Below, piece after piece: positions 51,318 to 61,700 of a stretch of 64,000 nucleotides of DNA. The stretch is taken from assembly GCF_000308695.1 (NCBI RefSeq), contig NZ_BAGG01000021.1, forward strand, positions 117,410-181,409, given 5' to 3'. The translations under genes were made by a program, and so were the position numbers. Positions within the stretch are counted from its first letter, which is position 1. Every line of letters begins with the position of its first letter. Below the pieces are notes generated by a model, which was given only the letters and a program-made list of their open reading frames with translations, was not told where the DNA came from and searched no databases. The stretch comes from Nocardia takedensis NBRC 100417 (GTDB lineage Bacteria; Actinomycetota; Actinomycetes; Mycobacteriales; Mycobacteriaceae).

Positions 51318-51643
51318 TGTACACCGAACTCCTGGCGAATATCGCGATCCTGGTGCTGTCCGGGTTCGTGGGCTTCGCGGTCATCTCCAAGGTGCCCAAC
51401 ACCCTGCACACGCCGCTGATGTCGGGTACCAACGCCATCCACGGCATCGTGGTGCTCGGCGCGCTGGTCACCCTCGGCAAGATGGACGACCCGTCCATCG
51501 GCATCCAGATCATCCTGTTCGTCGCGCTGGTCTTCGGCACGCTGAACGTCGTCGGCGGCTTCGTGGTCACCGACCGCATGCTCGGCATGTTCAAGGGCAA
51601 GAAGGCCACTCCCGCCGCGGGCGCCGAGAAGGCGGGGAAGTAG
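51317..51643 (+). CDS. pntAb: NAD(P) transhydrogenase subunit alpha part 2 (membrane)
   Basis: 108 aa, nearly all membrane: NIAILVLSGFVGFAVI, PLMSGTNAIHGIVVLGALVT, IQIILFVALVFGTLNVVGGF. Forms part of the proton channel with the N-terminal half of PntB. The C-terminus is a short Lys/Ala tail. The following pntB ATG is 3 nt downstream of the stop. Confidence 0.95.
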   Translation: MYTELLANIAILVLSGFVGFAVISKVPNTLHTPLMSGTNAIHGIVVLGALVTLGKMDDPSIGIQIILFVALVFGTLNVVGGFVVTDRMLGMFKGKKATPAAGAEKAGK

Positions 51644-51646
51644 ACC

Positions 51647-53068
<1,422 letters not shown>

Positions 53069-53085
53069 CACAACGTATTCGAGTG

Positions 53086-53117
53086 GAGCGGCTCCCGCCT
53101 CGTGGCGGGGGCCGCTT
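53086..53117 (+). terminator. Terminator hairpin of the pnt operon
   Basis: Arms 53086-53099 and 53104-53117 pair over 14 positions, with one G-U-type mismatch, around the loop TCGT. It begins 18 nt after the pntB stop. Confidence 0.65.
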
Positions 53118-53244
53118 CGCCGTTCGGTGACCCGCGTCGCACCGAGGTGAATCCGCGACGGATTCGGATATCGGCTACATTTGCCGCCAGAGTTCGTCCG
53201 CCTCCGGGCGGTGAGTTTTCGAGTTGTGAGGGAGGGGATGTGGG

Positions 53245-53841
53245 TTGGACAACCGGCCGCATCACCCGCGACGGGAATTCGAGTCCCGCACCGAGGAATC
53301 CGACGCCGCCACGGAATCCGACAGCACGGTGGAAACCGACAGCACCTTCGTCGCCGCGCTGAAACTGATCGGCGTCTTCGCGGTGATCGGTCTGGCGATC
53401 TTCGTCGCCCGCGGCTATGTCGGCAGCGGTGACGCGCAGGCCGATGTCGGGCGGTGCGCGAAATTGTCGGGAAACACCGCCGCCGCCGCGATGGAACCGC
53501 GCGACTGCGCCGACCCGGAGGCCAATTACGTCGTCGCCCAGCGACTCGCGGGGGCCGACGCCGCCTGCGCGGGCGCCGACTACGCGGGCTACCACCAGAC
53601 CGGTGACGACGCGTTCACGCTGTGCCTGCGCCTGAACGTGGTCGAGGGCGACTGCGTCAACGGGTCGATGGCGGGCACGGTGACGCGCGTGCGCTGCACG
53701 GCCGCCGCCGATTTCGAGGTCGAGCGGATGGTGCGCGGACTGGCCGACCGATCCGCCTGCGGCGCGGCCGCGACCGAGGAGAACACCTTGGTCTACGCGG
53801 TTCCCGAACCCCTGACCTTCTGCCTGGTGCGCCCGCGCTGA
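53245..53841 (+). CDS. Single-pass membrane protein with extracytoplasmic Cys-rich domain
   Basis: 198 aa from a TTG at 53245 behind GAGGGAGGGGATG. The acidic cytoplasmic tail (EESDAATESDSTVETDST) precedes one membrane helix, LIGVFAVIGLAIFVARGYVG (about 41-60). The outer domain has eight cysteines (CAKL, RDCAD, AACAG, TLCLRL, GDCVN, RCTAA, SACGA, TFCLV), fitting four disulfides. It resembles the LppU/SCO3897-type proteins of actinobacteria by Cys pattern only. Confidence 0.7.
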   Translation: MDNRPHHPRREFESRTEESDAATESDSTVETDSTFVAALKLIGVFAVIGLAIFVARGYVGSGDAQADVGRCAKLSGNTAAAAMEPRDCADPEANYVVAQRLAGADAACAGADYAGYHQTGDDAFTLCLRLNVVEGDCVNGSMAGTVTRVRCTAAADFEVERMVRGLADRSACGAAATEENTLVYAVPEPLTFCLVRPR

Positions 53842-53849
53842 TCGGTGCG

Positions 53850-55199
53850 TCAGAGTCGCAGGGGCCGATCACCGGGGGCGCGTGGAGCGACTATATCGGC
53901 GGACCACGCGCAGATCAGGACCGCCACCAGCGGGACGATCAAGGCGGCGGTCAGGGGAATGAGCGCGGTCAGCCAGCCGATGAGGGCGGGGCCCGCGAGC
54001 AGACCCAGGTAGCCGATGCTGAACACCCGCGACATATCGGTGGCGGCGGTCGCCGAGCCGAGATTGCCCGCGGCGGTGAAGATCTGCGGGATGCTGCCGG
54101 ACAGCCCCAGACCGACCAGCGCCCAACCGAACAGTGTCAGCGGTGTCAGACCCGAGACCACGACGATCGCCAGACCGGCCGCGCAGATCAACGTGCCGTA
54201 ACGGACCACCGCCACCGGCCCGAACCGGCCCGCGATCCGGTCGGTCGCGAACCGTCCCGCCGTCATGGTGAAGGAGAACGCGCCGAAGGCCAGCGCCGCC
54301 GTGGCCTCGTCCGCGCCGAGATGTTCGCGGACCTGCAACGCGCTCCAATCCGCCGCCGCGCCCTCGGTGAGCAGCGCGATGAACGCGATCGCCGCGAGCC
54401 CGAAGATGACGCGCGCCTTGTCCCGCCGGTCCCGAGTGGAGTCGGACGGTTTCTCCCCGGCGGGCCGGTCGGCGAGTGCGCCGGAGTCCTCGCGGTACAC
54501 GAAGGCATCGGGCGCATCGCTGGTCGCGGCCGCTACCGGCGGCTCGGCGGTTGCGTAGCGGAGGTCGGTGGTCGCCGGGGCAGGGAGGGGTTCGGCGTCG
54601 AGAATGTCGGTGGGGGAACGGGTTTCCTCGGCGCGCAGCAGCAGCGTGACCGCCGCGGCCACGATGAGGACGCCCGCGAGGGCGGCCAGTCCCAAGGTCA
54701 CCGGCGGGGCGAGGCCCGCGCGCTGGGTGGCCGCGCCGAGCAGCGACCCGAGGAATCCGCCCGCCGAGAACAGGGCGTGGAAGGCCGACATGATCGGTCG
54801 GTGGTAGGCCCGCTCGACCAGGACCGCCTGGGTGTTCATCGAGACGTCGAGCGCGCCGTTGCCCAGGCCGAAACAGGCCAGCGCGAGCGCGAGCGTGCCG
54901 GGGCCGTTCGCCAGCGCGGGGCCGACCACGGCCACCGAGATCAGGGTGCCCGCGGCGGCCACCAGCGCGCGACTGCCGAAGCGGTCGGCGAGTGGACCGG
55001 CCAGACGCATGCCGATCAAGGCCGCGCCCGCCAGCGCGAGGATGAAAGTGCCGAGGGTGGATTTGGTGACGCCGGTGCGATCGGAGATCGCGGGGATGTG
55101 CACGACCCACAGCGCGAGCAGGAAACCGTTGAGCGCGAAGACCGCGAACACGGCCGCCCTGGCTTTGCGCAGTCGGCTCTCGACCGTCGGAGTCGGCAC
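53850..55199 (-). CDS. MFS transporter, 12 membrane segments
   Basis: 449 aa from the GTG at 55199; an upstream GTG at 55250 would leave only 26 nt to the divergent AraC gene. Family landmarks: GMRLAGPLADRFGSRAL (loop 2-3 motif), GNGALDVSMNTQAV and HALFSAGGFLGSLLG, as in the YbjJ/fucose-permease-like MFS group. A long charged cytoplasmic loop splits the two six-helix halves. Substrate unknown; the divergent AraC-type regulator may control it. Confidence 0.85.
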   Translation of the reverse strand: MPTPTVESRLRKARAAVFAVFALNGFLLALWVVHIPAISDRTGVTKSTLGTFILALAGAALIGMRLAGPLADRFGSRALVAAAGTLISVAVVGPALANGPGTLALALACFGLGNGALDVSMNTQAVLVERAYHRPIMSAFHALFSAGGFLGSLLGAATQRAGLAPPVTLGLAALAGVLIVAAAVTLLLRAEETRSPTDILDAEPLPAPATTDLRYATAEPPVAAATSDAPDAFVYREDSGALADRPAGEKPSDSTRDRRDKARVIFGLAAIAFIALLTEGAAADWSALQVREHLGADEATAALAFGAFSFTMTAGRFATDRIAGRFGPVAVVRYGTLICAAGLAIVVVSGLTPLTLFGWALVGLGLSGSIPQIFTAAGNLGSATAATDMSRVFSIGYLGLLAGPALIGWLTALIPLTAALIVPLVAVLICAWSADIVAPRAPGDRPLRL

Positions 55200-55276
55200 C
55201 TGTTCGAAAGTACCGATCGAGGGCCACCGCCGCAGGCGAGCGGGGAGCACCGCGGCGGGCGACTACCCTGGACGAC

Positions 55277-56230
55277 GTGGATGCGCTCGCCAGTCTGCTC
55301 GAAGGCCCCCGCGCTCGCGGCGCCTTCGTCATGTGTTCACTGTTGGACCCGCCCTGGTCGTTGCGTATCCAGGACGAGGCGCCGCTGACGGTGCTGTCGA
55401 TGGTGCGCGGCACGGCCTGGATCCTGCCCGACACCGATCAGGGGTTTCCGGCGCACGCGGGCGACGTGGTGATCTTCCGTGGGCCGCAGCCGTATACGGT
55501 GGCCGACGCGCCCGGCACCGCGCCGCAGATCGTCATCCATCCCGGGCAGGTCACCAAGACCCCCGACGGGGAGACGATGTGCGAGACGCTCTCGCTCGGG
55601 GTCCGGCAGTGGGGGACCGATCCGCACGGCGCGACGATGATGGTGACGGGCACCTACGAGTCGGCGGGCGCGGCGAGCACCCGACTGCTGCGCGCGCTGC
55701 CGCCGATCATCCACCTGCCGCACGGCGAGTTCGACAGCCGACTGCTCGAACTGTTGGCCGACGAGGCCACCCGCGACGAACCCGCCCAGGGCGCGGTGCT
55801 GGACCGTCTGCTGGATCTGATCCTGATCGCCGCGTTGCGCGGGTGGTTCTCCCGCGCGGAAGCGCCCGCCTGGTATCACGCCTACGGTGATCCGTTGGTC
55901 GGGCGGGCGCTGCGGTTGTTGCAGAACAATCCGGCGCACGGGTGGACGGTGGCGAGTCTGGCCGAGGCGGTGGGGTCCTCGCGCGCGGCGCTGGCGCGGC
56001 GGTTCACCGAACTGGTCGGCGAACCGCCGATGGCCTTCCTCACCGAGTGGCGGTTGTCGCTGGCGGCGGATCTGCTCCAGGAGTCCGACGCCACCATCGA
56101 GGCGATCGCCCGGCAGGTCGGCTACGGCAGCGCGTTCGCGCTCAGCGCCGCGTTCAAACGCCACTTCGGGGTGAGCCCGCGCGACCACCGGCAGGGCGGC
56201 GCGCCCGCTGAGCTATCGTCGGCCGGGTGA
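55277..56230 (+). CDS. AraC-family regulator with N-terminal cupin
   Basis: 317 aa. The N-terminal cupin_6-type domain (to about 190) includes GTAWILPDTDQGFPAHAGDV and GPQPYTV. The C-terminal AraC HTH pair is at about 215-310: WTVASLAEAVGSSRAALARRF and TIEAIARQVGYGSAFALSAA, ending FKRHFGVSPRDHR. It overlaps the thioesterase start by 4 nt, and is divergent from the MFS gene. Confidence 0.92.
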   Translation: MDALASLLEGPRARGAFVMCSLLDPPWSLRIQDEAPLTVLSMVRGTAWILPDTDQGFPAHAGDVVIFRGPQPYTVADAPGTAPQIVIHPGQVTKTPDGETMCETLSLGVRQWGTDPHGATMMVTGTYESAGAASTRLLRALPPIIHLPHGEFDSRLLELLADEATRDEPAQGAVLDRLLDLILIAALRGWFSRAEAPAWYHAYGDPLVGRALRLLQNNPAHGWTVASLAEAVGSSRAALARRFTELVGEPPMAFLTEWRLSLAADLLQESDATIEAIARQVGYGSAFALSAAFKRHFGVSPRDHRQGGAPAELSSAG

Positions 56231-56649
56231 CCCAGCAGTATCCCGTGCTCTGGCCGGTGCCCACCCGGTGGGCGGACAACGACCACTACGGCCACGTCAA
56301 CAACGTGACGTACTACTCGTACTTCGACACCGCGGTGAACGCGTGGCTGATGCACGCCACCGGCACCGACATCCGGGATCTGCCCGCGTTGGGGGTGGTC
56401 GCGCAGACCTCGTGCCAGTACGTGGGCTCGATCAGTTTCCCGGACCAGTTGCGGGTCGGGTTGCGGGTGGCGCGGCTGGGCAATTCCAGCATCACCTACG
56501 ATCTGGCGATCTTCCGCGAGGCCGACGACGCGCTGGAACTCGCGGCGACCGGCAATTTCGTGCACGTCTACGTCGATTCGGCGACCCGCAAGCCGGTGCC
56601 GATCCCGGAGGTCATCCGGGCGGCGGCCGAGGGTGTGGTCACCGAGTGA
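56227..56649 (+). CDS. Hotdog-fold acyl-CoA thioesterase (4HBT type)
   Basis: 140 aa. RWADNDHYGHVNNVTYYSYF is the 4-hydroxybenzoyl-CoA thioesterase signature with the catalytic Asp (ADNDHYGHVNN). The rest, LGVVAQTSCQYVGSISFPDQ and FVHVYVDSATRKPVPIP, completes the hotdog fold. Hydrolyses an acyl-CoA of unknown chain. Translationally coupled to the AraC gene (ATGA-type overlap). Confidence 0.92.
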   Translation: MTQQYPVLWPVPTRWADNDHYGHVNNVTYYSYFDTAVNAWLMHATGTDIRDLPALGVVAQTSCQYVGSISFPDQLRVGLRVARLGNSSITYDLAIFREADDALELAATGNFVHVYVDSATRKPVPIPEVIRAAAEGVVTE

Positions 56650-56650
56650 G

Positions 56651-57454
56651 TCAGCCGCCCAGAGCGGTCTGGAACCGACGCATGCCGGCCAGCCAGCGGT
56701 CGTAGTCCGACCCTTTGTGCCGGTACATCGTCAGCACCTCGGGGTGCGGCAGGATCAGGAACCGCTCGGCTTCGATACCGAGCGCGATCACCTCGGCGGC
56801 GTCCTCGGGGCTCAGCACCGCGCCTGCGGTGCGGACCGCGCGCACCGCCAATTCGGCGGCTTCGGCGTCCTCGGGGATCAGCGCGCCGCTGAGCAGGCGG
56901 GTCTCCACGCCCATCGGGCACACGCAACTGACCCGCACGCCCTTGTCGCCGTAGGTGACCGACAGCCATTCGGCGAACCCGACCGCCGCGTGTTTGGACA
57001 CCGCGTAGGGCGCGGAACCGATCTGGGTCAGCAGACCCGCGGCCGAGGCGACCGAGACGAAATAGCCGGACCCGCGCTCCACCCAGCCGGGGACCAGCAG
57101 TTTCGCGGCGCGCACGTGGGCCAGCACGTTGACCTCCAGTGCGGCCGACCACTGCGCGTCGGTGCTGTCCAGGCCGGGGCCGCCGCCGATGCCCGCGTTG
57201 GCGACGAACAGGTCGACCGGTCCGAACGCGGTTTCGGCGCGCGCGATCGCGGCCGCCACCACCGTCTCGTCGGCGACGTCGCCCGCCACCGCGACCGCGG
57301 CGTCGCCCAGTTCCGCGGCTACGGCCTGGGCGGCCGTGCCGTCCAGATCGGCGAGGACCACCGATGCCCCGCCCGCGACCAACCGTCGTGCCACCGCCGC
57401 GCCGATACCGCCGCCGGCCCCCGTGACGATCGCGACCGCGCCCGAAATCTCCAT
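56651..57454 (-). CDS. Short-chain dehydrogenase/reductase
   Basis: 267 aa. NAD(P) loop TGAGGGIGAAVARRL (TGxxxGIG), VLADLDGT, VANAGIGGG (NAG), and catalytic Ser plus YAVSKHA (Tyr-x3-Lys). Substrate unknown. It is 13 nt downstream of the Lrp-type gene and probably co-transcribed. Convergent with the thioesterase. Confidence 0.93.
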   Translation of the reverse strand: MEISGAVAIVTGAGGGIGAAVARRLVAGGASVVLADLDGTAAQAVAAELGDAAVAVAGDVADETVVAAAIARAETAFGPVDLFVANAGIGGGPGLDSTDAQWSAALEVNVLAHVRAAKLLVPGWVERGSGYFVSVASAAGLLTQIGSAPYAVSKHAAVGFAEWLSVTYGDKGVRVSCVCPMGVETRLLSGALIPEDAEAAELAVRAVRTAGAVLSPEDAAEVIALGIEAERFLILPHPEVLTMYRHKGSDYDRWLAGMRRFQTALGG

Positions 57455-57467
57455 GGGCGCACCCTAC

Positions 57468-57959
57468 TCAGCCCGCGGCCAGTCGATCCAGCAGTGGGGC
57501 GGTGCGCGGACCCACCAGCGACCGCATGATCAGCGCCATGTTGGTGCGCTCGACCCCCGGGATCTCGAGGATGCGGCCGGTGATGCGGTACAGGTCGTCG
57601 GCGTCGCGGGCCACGACTCGCACGGTCAGATCGGTCGCGCCGGTCATGCCGCACACCTCGGTCACCTCCGGGACCTCGGCCAGTTCGGCCACCACCGGAT
57701 CGAGTCGGTGCTGGTCGACCACCACCGCGACGAAGGCCGAGAGCGGATAGCCCAGCGCCCGCGGCCGCACCCGCCGCTCGAAGCTGTCCAGCACGCCGCC
57801 CGCCTCCCAGCGCGCCAGGCGCGCCTGCACGGTGTTGCGGGACAGTCCGAGGCGCGCGGCCAGTTCCACCCCGGTCGCCCGCGGATTGGCGACCAGTTCC
57901 AGCAGCAGACGCGCGTCGGTCGCGTCCAGGGTCACCTCGTCGGACTCCCTACCGGTCAT
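57468..57959 (-). CDS. Lrp/AsnC-family regulator
   Basis: 163 aa. HTH: LDATDARLLLELVANPRATG then LAARLGLSRNTVQARLARWE. RAM domain: VTEVCGMTGATDLTVRVVAR. Likely a local regulator of the SDR gene and perhaps of the divergent E2 gene, 141 nt away. Distinct from LrpA at 20356. Confidence 0.92.
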   Translation of the reverse strand: MTGRESDEVTLDATDARLLLELVANPRATGVELAARLGLSRNTVQARLARWEAGGVLDSFERRVRPRALGYPLSAFVAVVVDQHRLDPVVAELAEVPEVTEVCGMTGATDLTVRVVARDADDLYRITGRILEIPGVERTNMALIMRSLVGPRTAPLLDRLAAG

Positions 57960-58100
57960 GGCAGGCAGTATGGCACGACATCCCTTGTCCCCCGGCTAAG
58001 CTCGACTGGCGCCACCTGCCCGATCCCGATCGCACTCCGGCCGCGGTGGCCCGTTCGCCGGCCGCCAGACGGCCGCTCGCCGAAAGTGAGAGGTGCCCCT

Positions 58101-59408
58101 GTGCACGATGACGGCCACGTCCTGGAATTCCGCCTCCCCGATCTGGGGGAGGGGCACGCGAATGCCGAATTGCTGTCGTGGGCGGTGGGTGTCGGGGACA
58201 CGGTCGAGCTGAACCAGACGATCGGTGAGGTCGAGACGACCAAAGCCGTGCTCGCGCTACCCTCGCCGTTCTCCGGGACGGTCGTGGAACTGCTTGCGCG
58301 GCCTGGCGATACGGTCCCGGTGGGCGCGCCGCTGATCCGGGTGCGCACCGACCTGGTGGTGGCCCCGCCGATCCCGGTCCCGGCGCGCCCCGAACCCGAA
58401 CGCGAGGCTCGCGTGCCCGTCCCTGCTCGCGGTGCGGTCGCGGAAGCGGCTGTCGCGCAGCGTGATCCACGCAGACCCGCGCCGGGCGGGCAGGCGGTGG
58501 CCACCCCCGCCGCGCGGGCGCTGGCCAAGGAACTGGGCATCGACCTCTGGTACATCGCGGGCTCGGGTCCGCAGGGCGCGGTCACCGTCGAGGACGTGCG
58601 CGCTTCGGTGCCGATCTCCGCGCCGCGCGCCCCCGCCGCCCCTCCGCCCAACACCGCCGCCGCGCCGCAGCGCAACGGGCATCAAGGCGGGCTGATCCGC
58701 CCCACCGCCCGCGAGACCGGCACCCCGGTCAACGGCCTGCGCAAACGCATCGCGGGGTCGATGGTTGTCAGCGCGCGCACGATCCCGCAGGCCGCCGCCT
58801 ACCTCGCGGTGGACGTCACCGCCTCGATGGAACTGCTCGACCACCTGCGGGCCACCGCGCCCTTCGCCGAACAGCCGCCCACCGCGCTGGCCCTGGTCGC
58901 GAAGGCGGTCGTGGCGGCGCTGGTCGAACATCCGGGCATGAACGTCACCTGGGACGACGCGAATCAGCAGATCGTCACCAAGTACTACGTGAACCTGGGG
59001 ATCGTCGTCGCCACCGAACGCGGACTGCTGGTGCCCAACCTCAAGGAGGCGCACACCCTGGGCCTGCGTGAACTCGTCCGCGACATCGGCTGGCTCACCG
59101 AGACGGCGCGGTCGGGGTCGGCCACTCCGGTCGACCTGCGCGGCGGCACCTTCACCCTGACCGACGTCGGATACTTCGGCGTCGACACGGCGGTGCCGCT
59201 GGTCATCCCCGGCGAGGGCGCGATCCTGTCGGTCGGCTCGATCCGCAAGCGGCCGTGGGTCGTGCGCGACGAACTCGCGGTGCGGTGGGTCACCACCCTG
59301 GCGGTGGGCGTCGACCAGCGGATGATCGACGGCGAGTTGGCCTCGCGCTTCCTGTCCACCGTGGGCGCGCTGCTGGAGGACCCGCTGACGCTGCTCAGTC
59401 GGGGCTGA
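58101..59408 (+). CDS. Orphan dihydrolipoamide acyltransferase (E2) with Gln in place of the catalytic His
   Basis: 435 aa from the GTG at 58101 with GAGAGG. Lipoyl domain (1-80) with Lys48 in GEVETTKAVLALPSP; peripheral-subunit-binding domain (about 133-172: TPAARALAKELGIDLWYIAG, GPQGAVTVEDVRAS); acyltransferase domain (about 205-435). The usual catalytic DHRxxDG is here DQRMIDG, with Gln406 for His; Asp410 remains. No E1 or E3 gene lies nearby. It might be inactive as a transferase, act as a lipoyl scaffold, or use another base. Overlaps the benE-like gene by 14 nt, convergent. Confidence 0.88.
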   Translation: MHDDGHVLEFRLPDLGEGHANAELLSWAVGVGDTVELNQTIGEVETTKAVLALPSPFSGTVVELLARPGDTVPVGAPLIRVRTDLVVAPPIPVPARPEPEREARVPVPARGAVAEAAVAQRDPRRPAPGGQAVATPAARALAKELGIDLWYIAGSGPQGAVTVEDVRASVPISAPRAPAAPPPNTAAAPQRNGHQGGLIRPTARETGTPVNGLRKRIAGSMVVSARTIPQAAAYLAVDVTASMELLDHLRATAPFAEQPPTALALVAKAVVAALVEHPGMNVTWDDANQQIVTKYYVNLGIVVATERGLLVPNLKEAHTLGLRELVRDIGWLTETARSGSATPVDLRGGTFTLTDVGYFGVDTAVPLVIPGEGAILSVGSIRKRPWVVRDELAVRWVTTLAVGVDQRMIDGELASRFLSTVGALLEDPLTLLSRG

Positions 59409-60621
59409 CCGCGCGCGGGGTGCGCACCCAGCGGACCACCAGGCCGGCGACCAGCGCCCAGAAGGCCGCGCCGACCCCGAGGAATCCGACGCCCGAGGCC
59501 GCGATCAGGAAGGTGACGATCCCGGCCTCGCGGTGCGTCTGGGCCGACAGCGCCGCGGCCAGCGCTGCCGCGAGCGTGCCGAGCAGCGCGAGCCCGGCCA
59601 CCGTCTCCAATGTGCCCTCGGGTGCGGCGGCGATCAACGCGACCAACGCGGCCGAGGCCAAGGCCAACCCCAGATAGACCACGCCCGCCGTGCACGCGGC
59701 CACCCAGCGGCGGCGCGGATCGGGATGCGCGCCCGGCCCCGCCGCGAGCGCCGCGCTGATCGCGGCCAGGTCGATCGCGTGCCCGCCCGCGGGCGCGCCG
59801 AGGATCGTGCCGATCCCGGTGACCGTCATCGCCGCGCGCCACGGCACCCGGTAGCCGAACGAGCGCAGCACGGCGGTGCCGGGAATGTTCTGCGAGGCCA
59901 TCGTGACGATGTAGAGCGGGATCGCGACGCCGACGAGCGCCTGCCAGTTCCAGTGCGGCGCGGTCAGTTCCACGGTCGGGACCATCGCCGCCAGGTCCAA
60001 CGGCCGATGGGCGACGGCGATGTCGACGCCCGCGGCCACGGCGGCGGTTCCGAAGGCCGCGATCACGGCCCAGCGCTGGGCGTAGCGCTGCAACACCAGC
60101 CAGACCGCGATCACGGGGACCACCACGGCCGGACTGGTACGGATCGCCTGCACCGGGGCCAGACACAGCGGCACCAGCACGCCCGCCAACATGGCCTGCG
60201 CGATCTCCACCGGGATCGCGGCCACCAGATTCCCCAACCGCCGCCACAGGCCGGTGAGCACGATGAGCACCCCGACGGCCGCGAACGCACCGACCACCGC
60301 CGCCCATCCGCCCACCACCGCCCCGGTGCCGGCCAGCAGCGCCGCGCCCGGCGTCGACCAGGCCAGCGAGATCGGCATCCGGTAGCGGTAACTGAGCGCG
60401 ATCATCCCGACCGCCTGGGTGACGCACAACGCCAGCAGACCCGAAGCCGCCTGGGTCGCCGTCGCGCCCGCGCCGGTCAGACCGCTCAGGACCACGGCCG
60501 AGGAACTGGTGAAGCCGACCAGCGCCGTCACCACGCCCGCGCCGATCGGTTGCGCGAGGCCGCCGTCGGCGGGATCGGGGGACTGCTCGGAGTCGGTCGA
60601 CGTCGTGGGAACCTCGGACAT
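59395..60621 (-). CDS. BenE-type benzoate/H+ symporter
   Basis: 408 aa from the ATG at 60621. About 11-12 hydrophobic segments; SLAWSTPGAALL, PHWNWQALVGVAIPLYIVTM, SQNIPGTAVLRSFGY and FGAPAGGHAIDL-like stretches are the BenE signature. Known members import benzoate with protons; benzoate genes are not seen nearby, so the substrate may differ. It is the only transporter of this type in the window. Confidence 0.9.
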   Translation of the reverse strand: MSEVPTTSTDSEQSPDPADGGLAQPIGAGVVTALVGFTSSSAVVLSGLTGAGATATQAASGLLALCVTQAVGMIALSYRYRMPISLAWSTPGAALLAGTGAVVGGWAAVVGAFAAVGVLIVLTGLWRRLGNLVAAIPVEIAQAMLAGVLVPLCLAPVQAIRTSPAVVVPVIAVWLVLQRYAQRWAVIAAFGTAAVAAGVDIAVAHRPLDLAAMVPTVELTAPHWNWQALVGVAIPLYIVTMASQNIPGTAVLRSFGYRVPWRAAMTVTGIGTILGAPAGGHAIDLAAISAALAAGPGAHPDPRRRWVAACTAGVVYLGLALASAALVALIAAAPEGTLETVAGLALLGTLAAALAAALSAQTHREAGIVTFLIAASGVGFLGVGAAFWALVAGLVVRWVRTPRAVSPD

Positions 60622-60874
60622 CGTCGGATCATGCCGCCGGTTGTCCGGCGTGTCACCTGCCAGTCGCCGGAAACTGGCCTGAATTGCCGACGGGTCGGCC
60701 ACTCGGTGCCGGGAAATCGGCGCGCGGGCGCGTAGGGTCGGGCGCACCGAAGACGGGCGTCGACGCCGGGATGGATCGACGCCCCGGCGGTGTTGTATCC
60801 GGCCGTGCGGTCCGCGGACGCGGTCGCTCGGCGAACATGGTTGCGCGAAAACGATTCTGGATGAGGAGTTCGGC

Positions 60875-61693
60875 GTGGGCGCGGTACTGATCTCGGCGGA
60901 GGATCTGCGGGACCTCCCGGCGGACGTCTCGGTCCGCCTGCTCGACGTGCGATGGGCGCTCGGCGACCCGGACGGGCCGCAGCACTACCTCGACGGGCAC
61001 GTCCCCGGCGCGATCTTCGTCGACCTGGAGACCGAACTCGCCGCCCCGCCCGCCCCCGCGCTGGGACGCCACCCGCTGCCCGACCCCGACCGGTTGCAGC
61101 GCTGCGCGCGAAGTTGGGGCATCCGGACCGGTGACACCGTCGTGGTCTACGACGCCATCGGCGGCATGTCCGCGGCCCGCGCCTGGTGGCTGCTGCGCTG
61201 GGCGGGCGTCGCCGACGTGCGCATCCTCGACGGCGGACTGCCCGCGTGGATCGCGGCGGGCGGACCGCTCGCGACCGGCGCGGAACCCGACCCGGAACCC
61301 GGCGACGTCGACCTGCGCCCGGGGCAGTTGCCCGTGGTCGACGCCGACGCGGTCGCAAGCTGGGACGGCGTCCTGCTCGACGCGCGCGCCGCCGAGCGCT
61401 ATCGCGGCGAGGTGGAACCCGTCGACCCGCGCGCCGGGCACATCCCCGGCGCGCTCAGCGCCCCCACCGCCGCCAACCTCGACGCCGACGGCCGCTTCCG
61501 CGCCGCCGACGCGCTGCGGGAACGCTTCGCCGCCTACGGTTCCGGCCCGATCGCGGTGTACTGCGGGTCCGGCGTGACGGCCGCGCACCAGATCGCCGCG
61601 CTCGCCTCGATCGGCGTCGAGGCGGCGCTGTACCCGGGTTCCTGGTCGCAGTGGTCCAACGATCCGGAACGACCGGTCGCCACCGGGGCCTGA
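60875..61693 (+). CDS. Two-domain thiosulfate/3-mercaptopyruvate sulfurtransferase (rhodanese)
   Basis: 272 aa; GTG with GAGGAG upstream. Two rhodanese domains, the first non-catalytic (YLDGHVPGAIFVDLETEL, VVYDAIGGMSAARAWWLLRW). The second has the active-site loop VYCGSGVTAAHQ with Cys230, intact, followed by LYPGSWSQWSND. Transfers sulfur from thiosulfate or 3-mercaptopyruvate to a thiol acceptor. Contrast with the Cys-less SseA at 28344. Confidence 0.93.
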   Translation: MGAVLISAEDLRDLPADVSVRLLDVRWALGDPDGPQHYLDGHVPGAIFVDLETELAAPPAPALGRHPLPDPDRLQRCARSWGIRTGDTVVVYDAIGGMSAARAWWLLRWAGVADVRILDGGLPAWIAAGGPLATGAEPDPEPGDVDLRPGQLPVVDADAVASWDGVLLDARAAERYRGEVEPVDPRAGHIPGALSAPTAANLDADGRFRAADALRERFAAYGSGPIAVYCGSGVTAAHQIAALASIGVEAALYPGSWSQWSNDPERPVATGA

Positions 61694-61700
61694 GGCGGGT

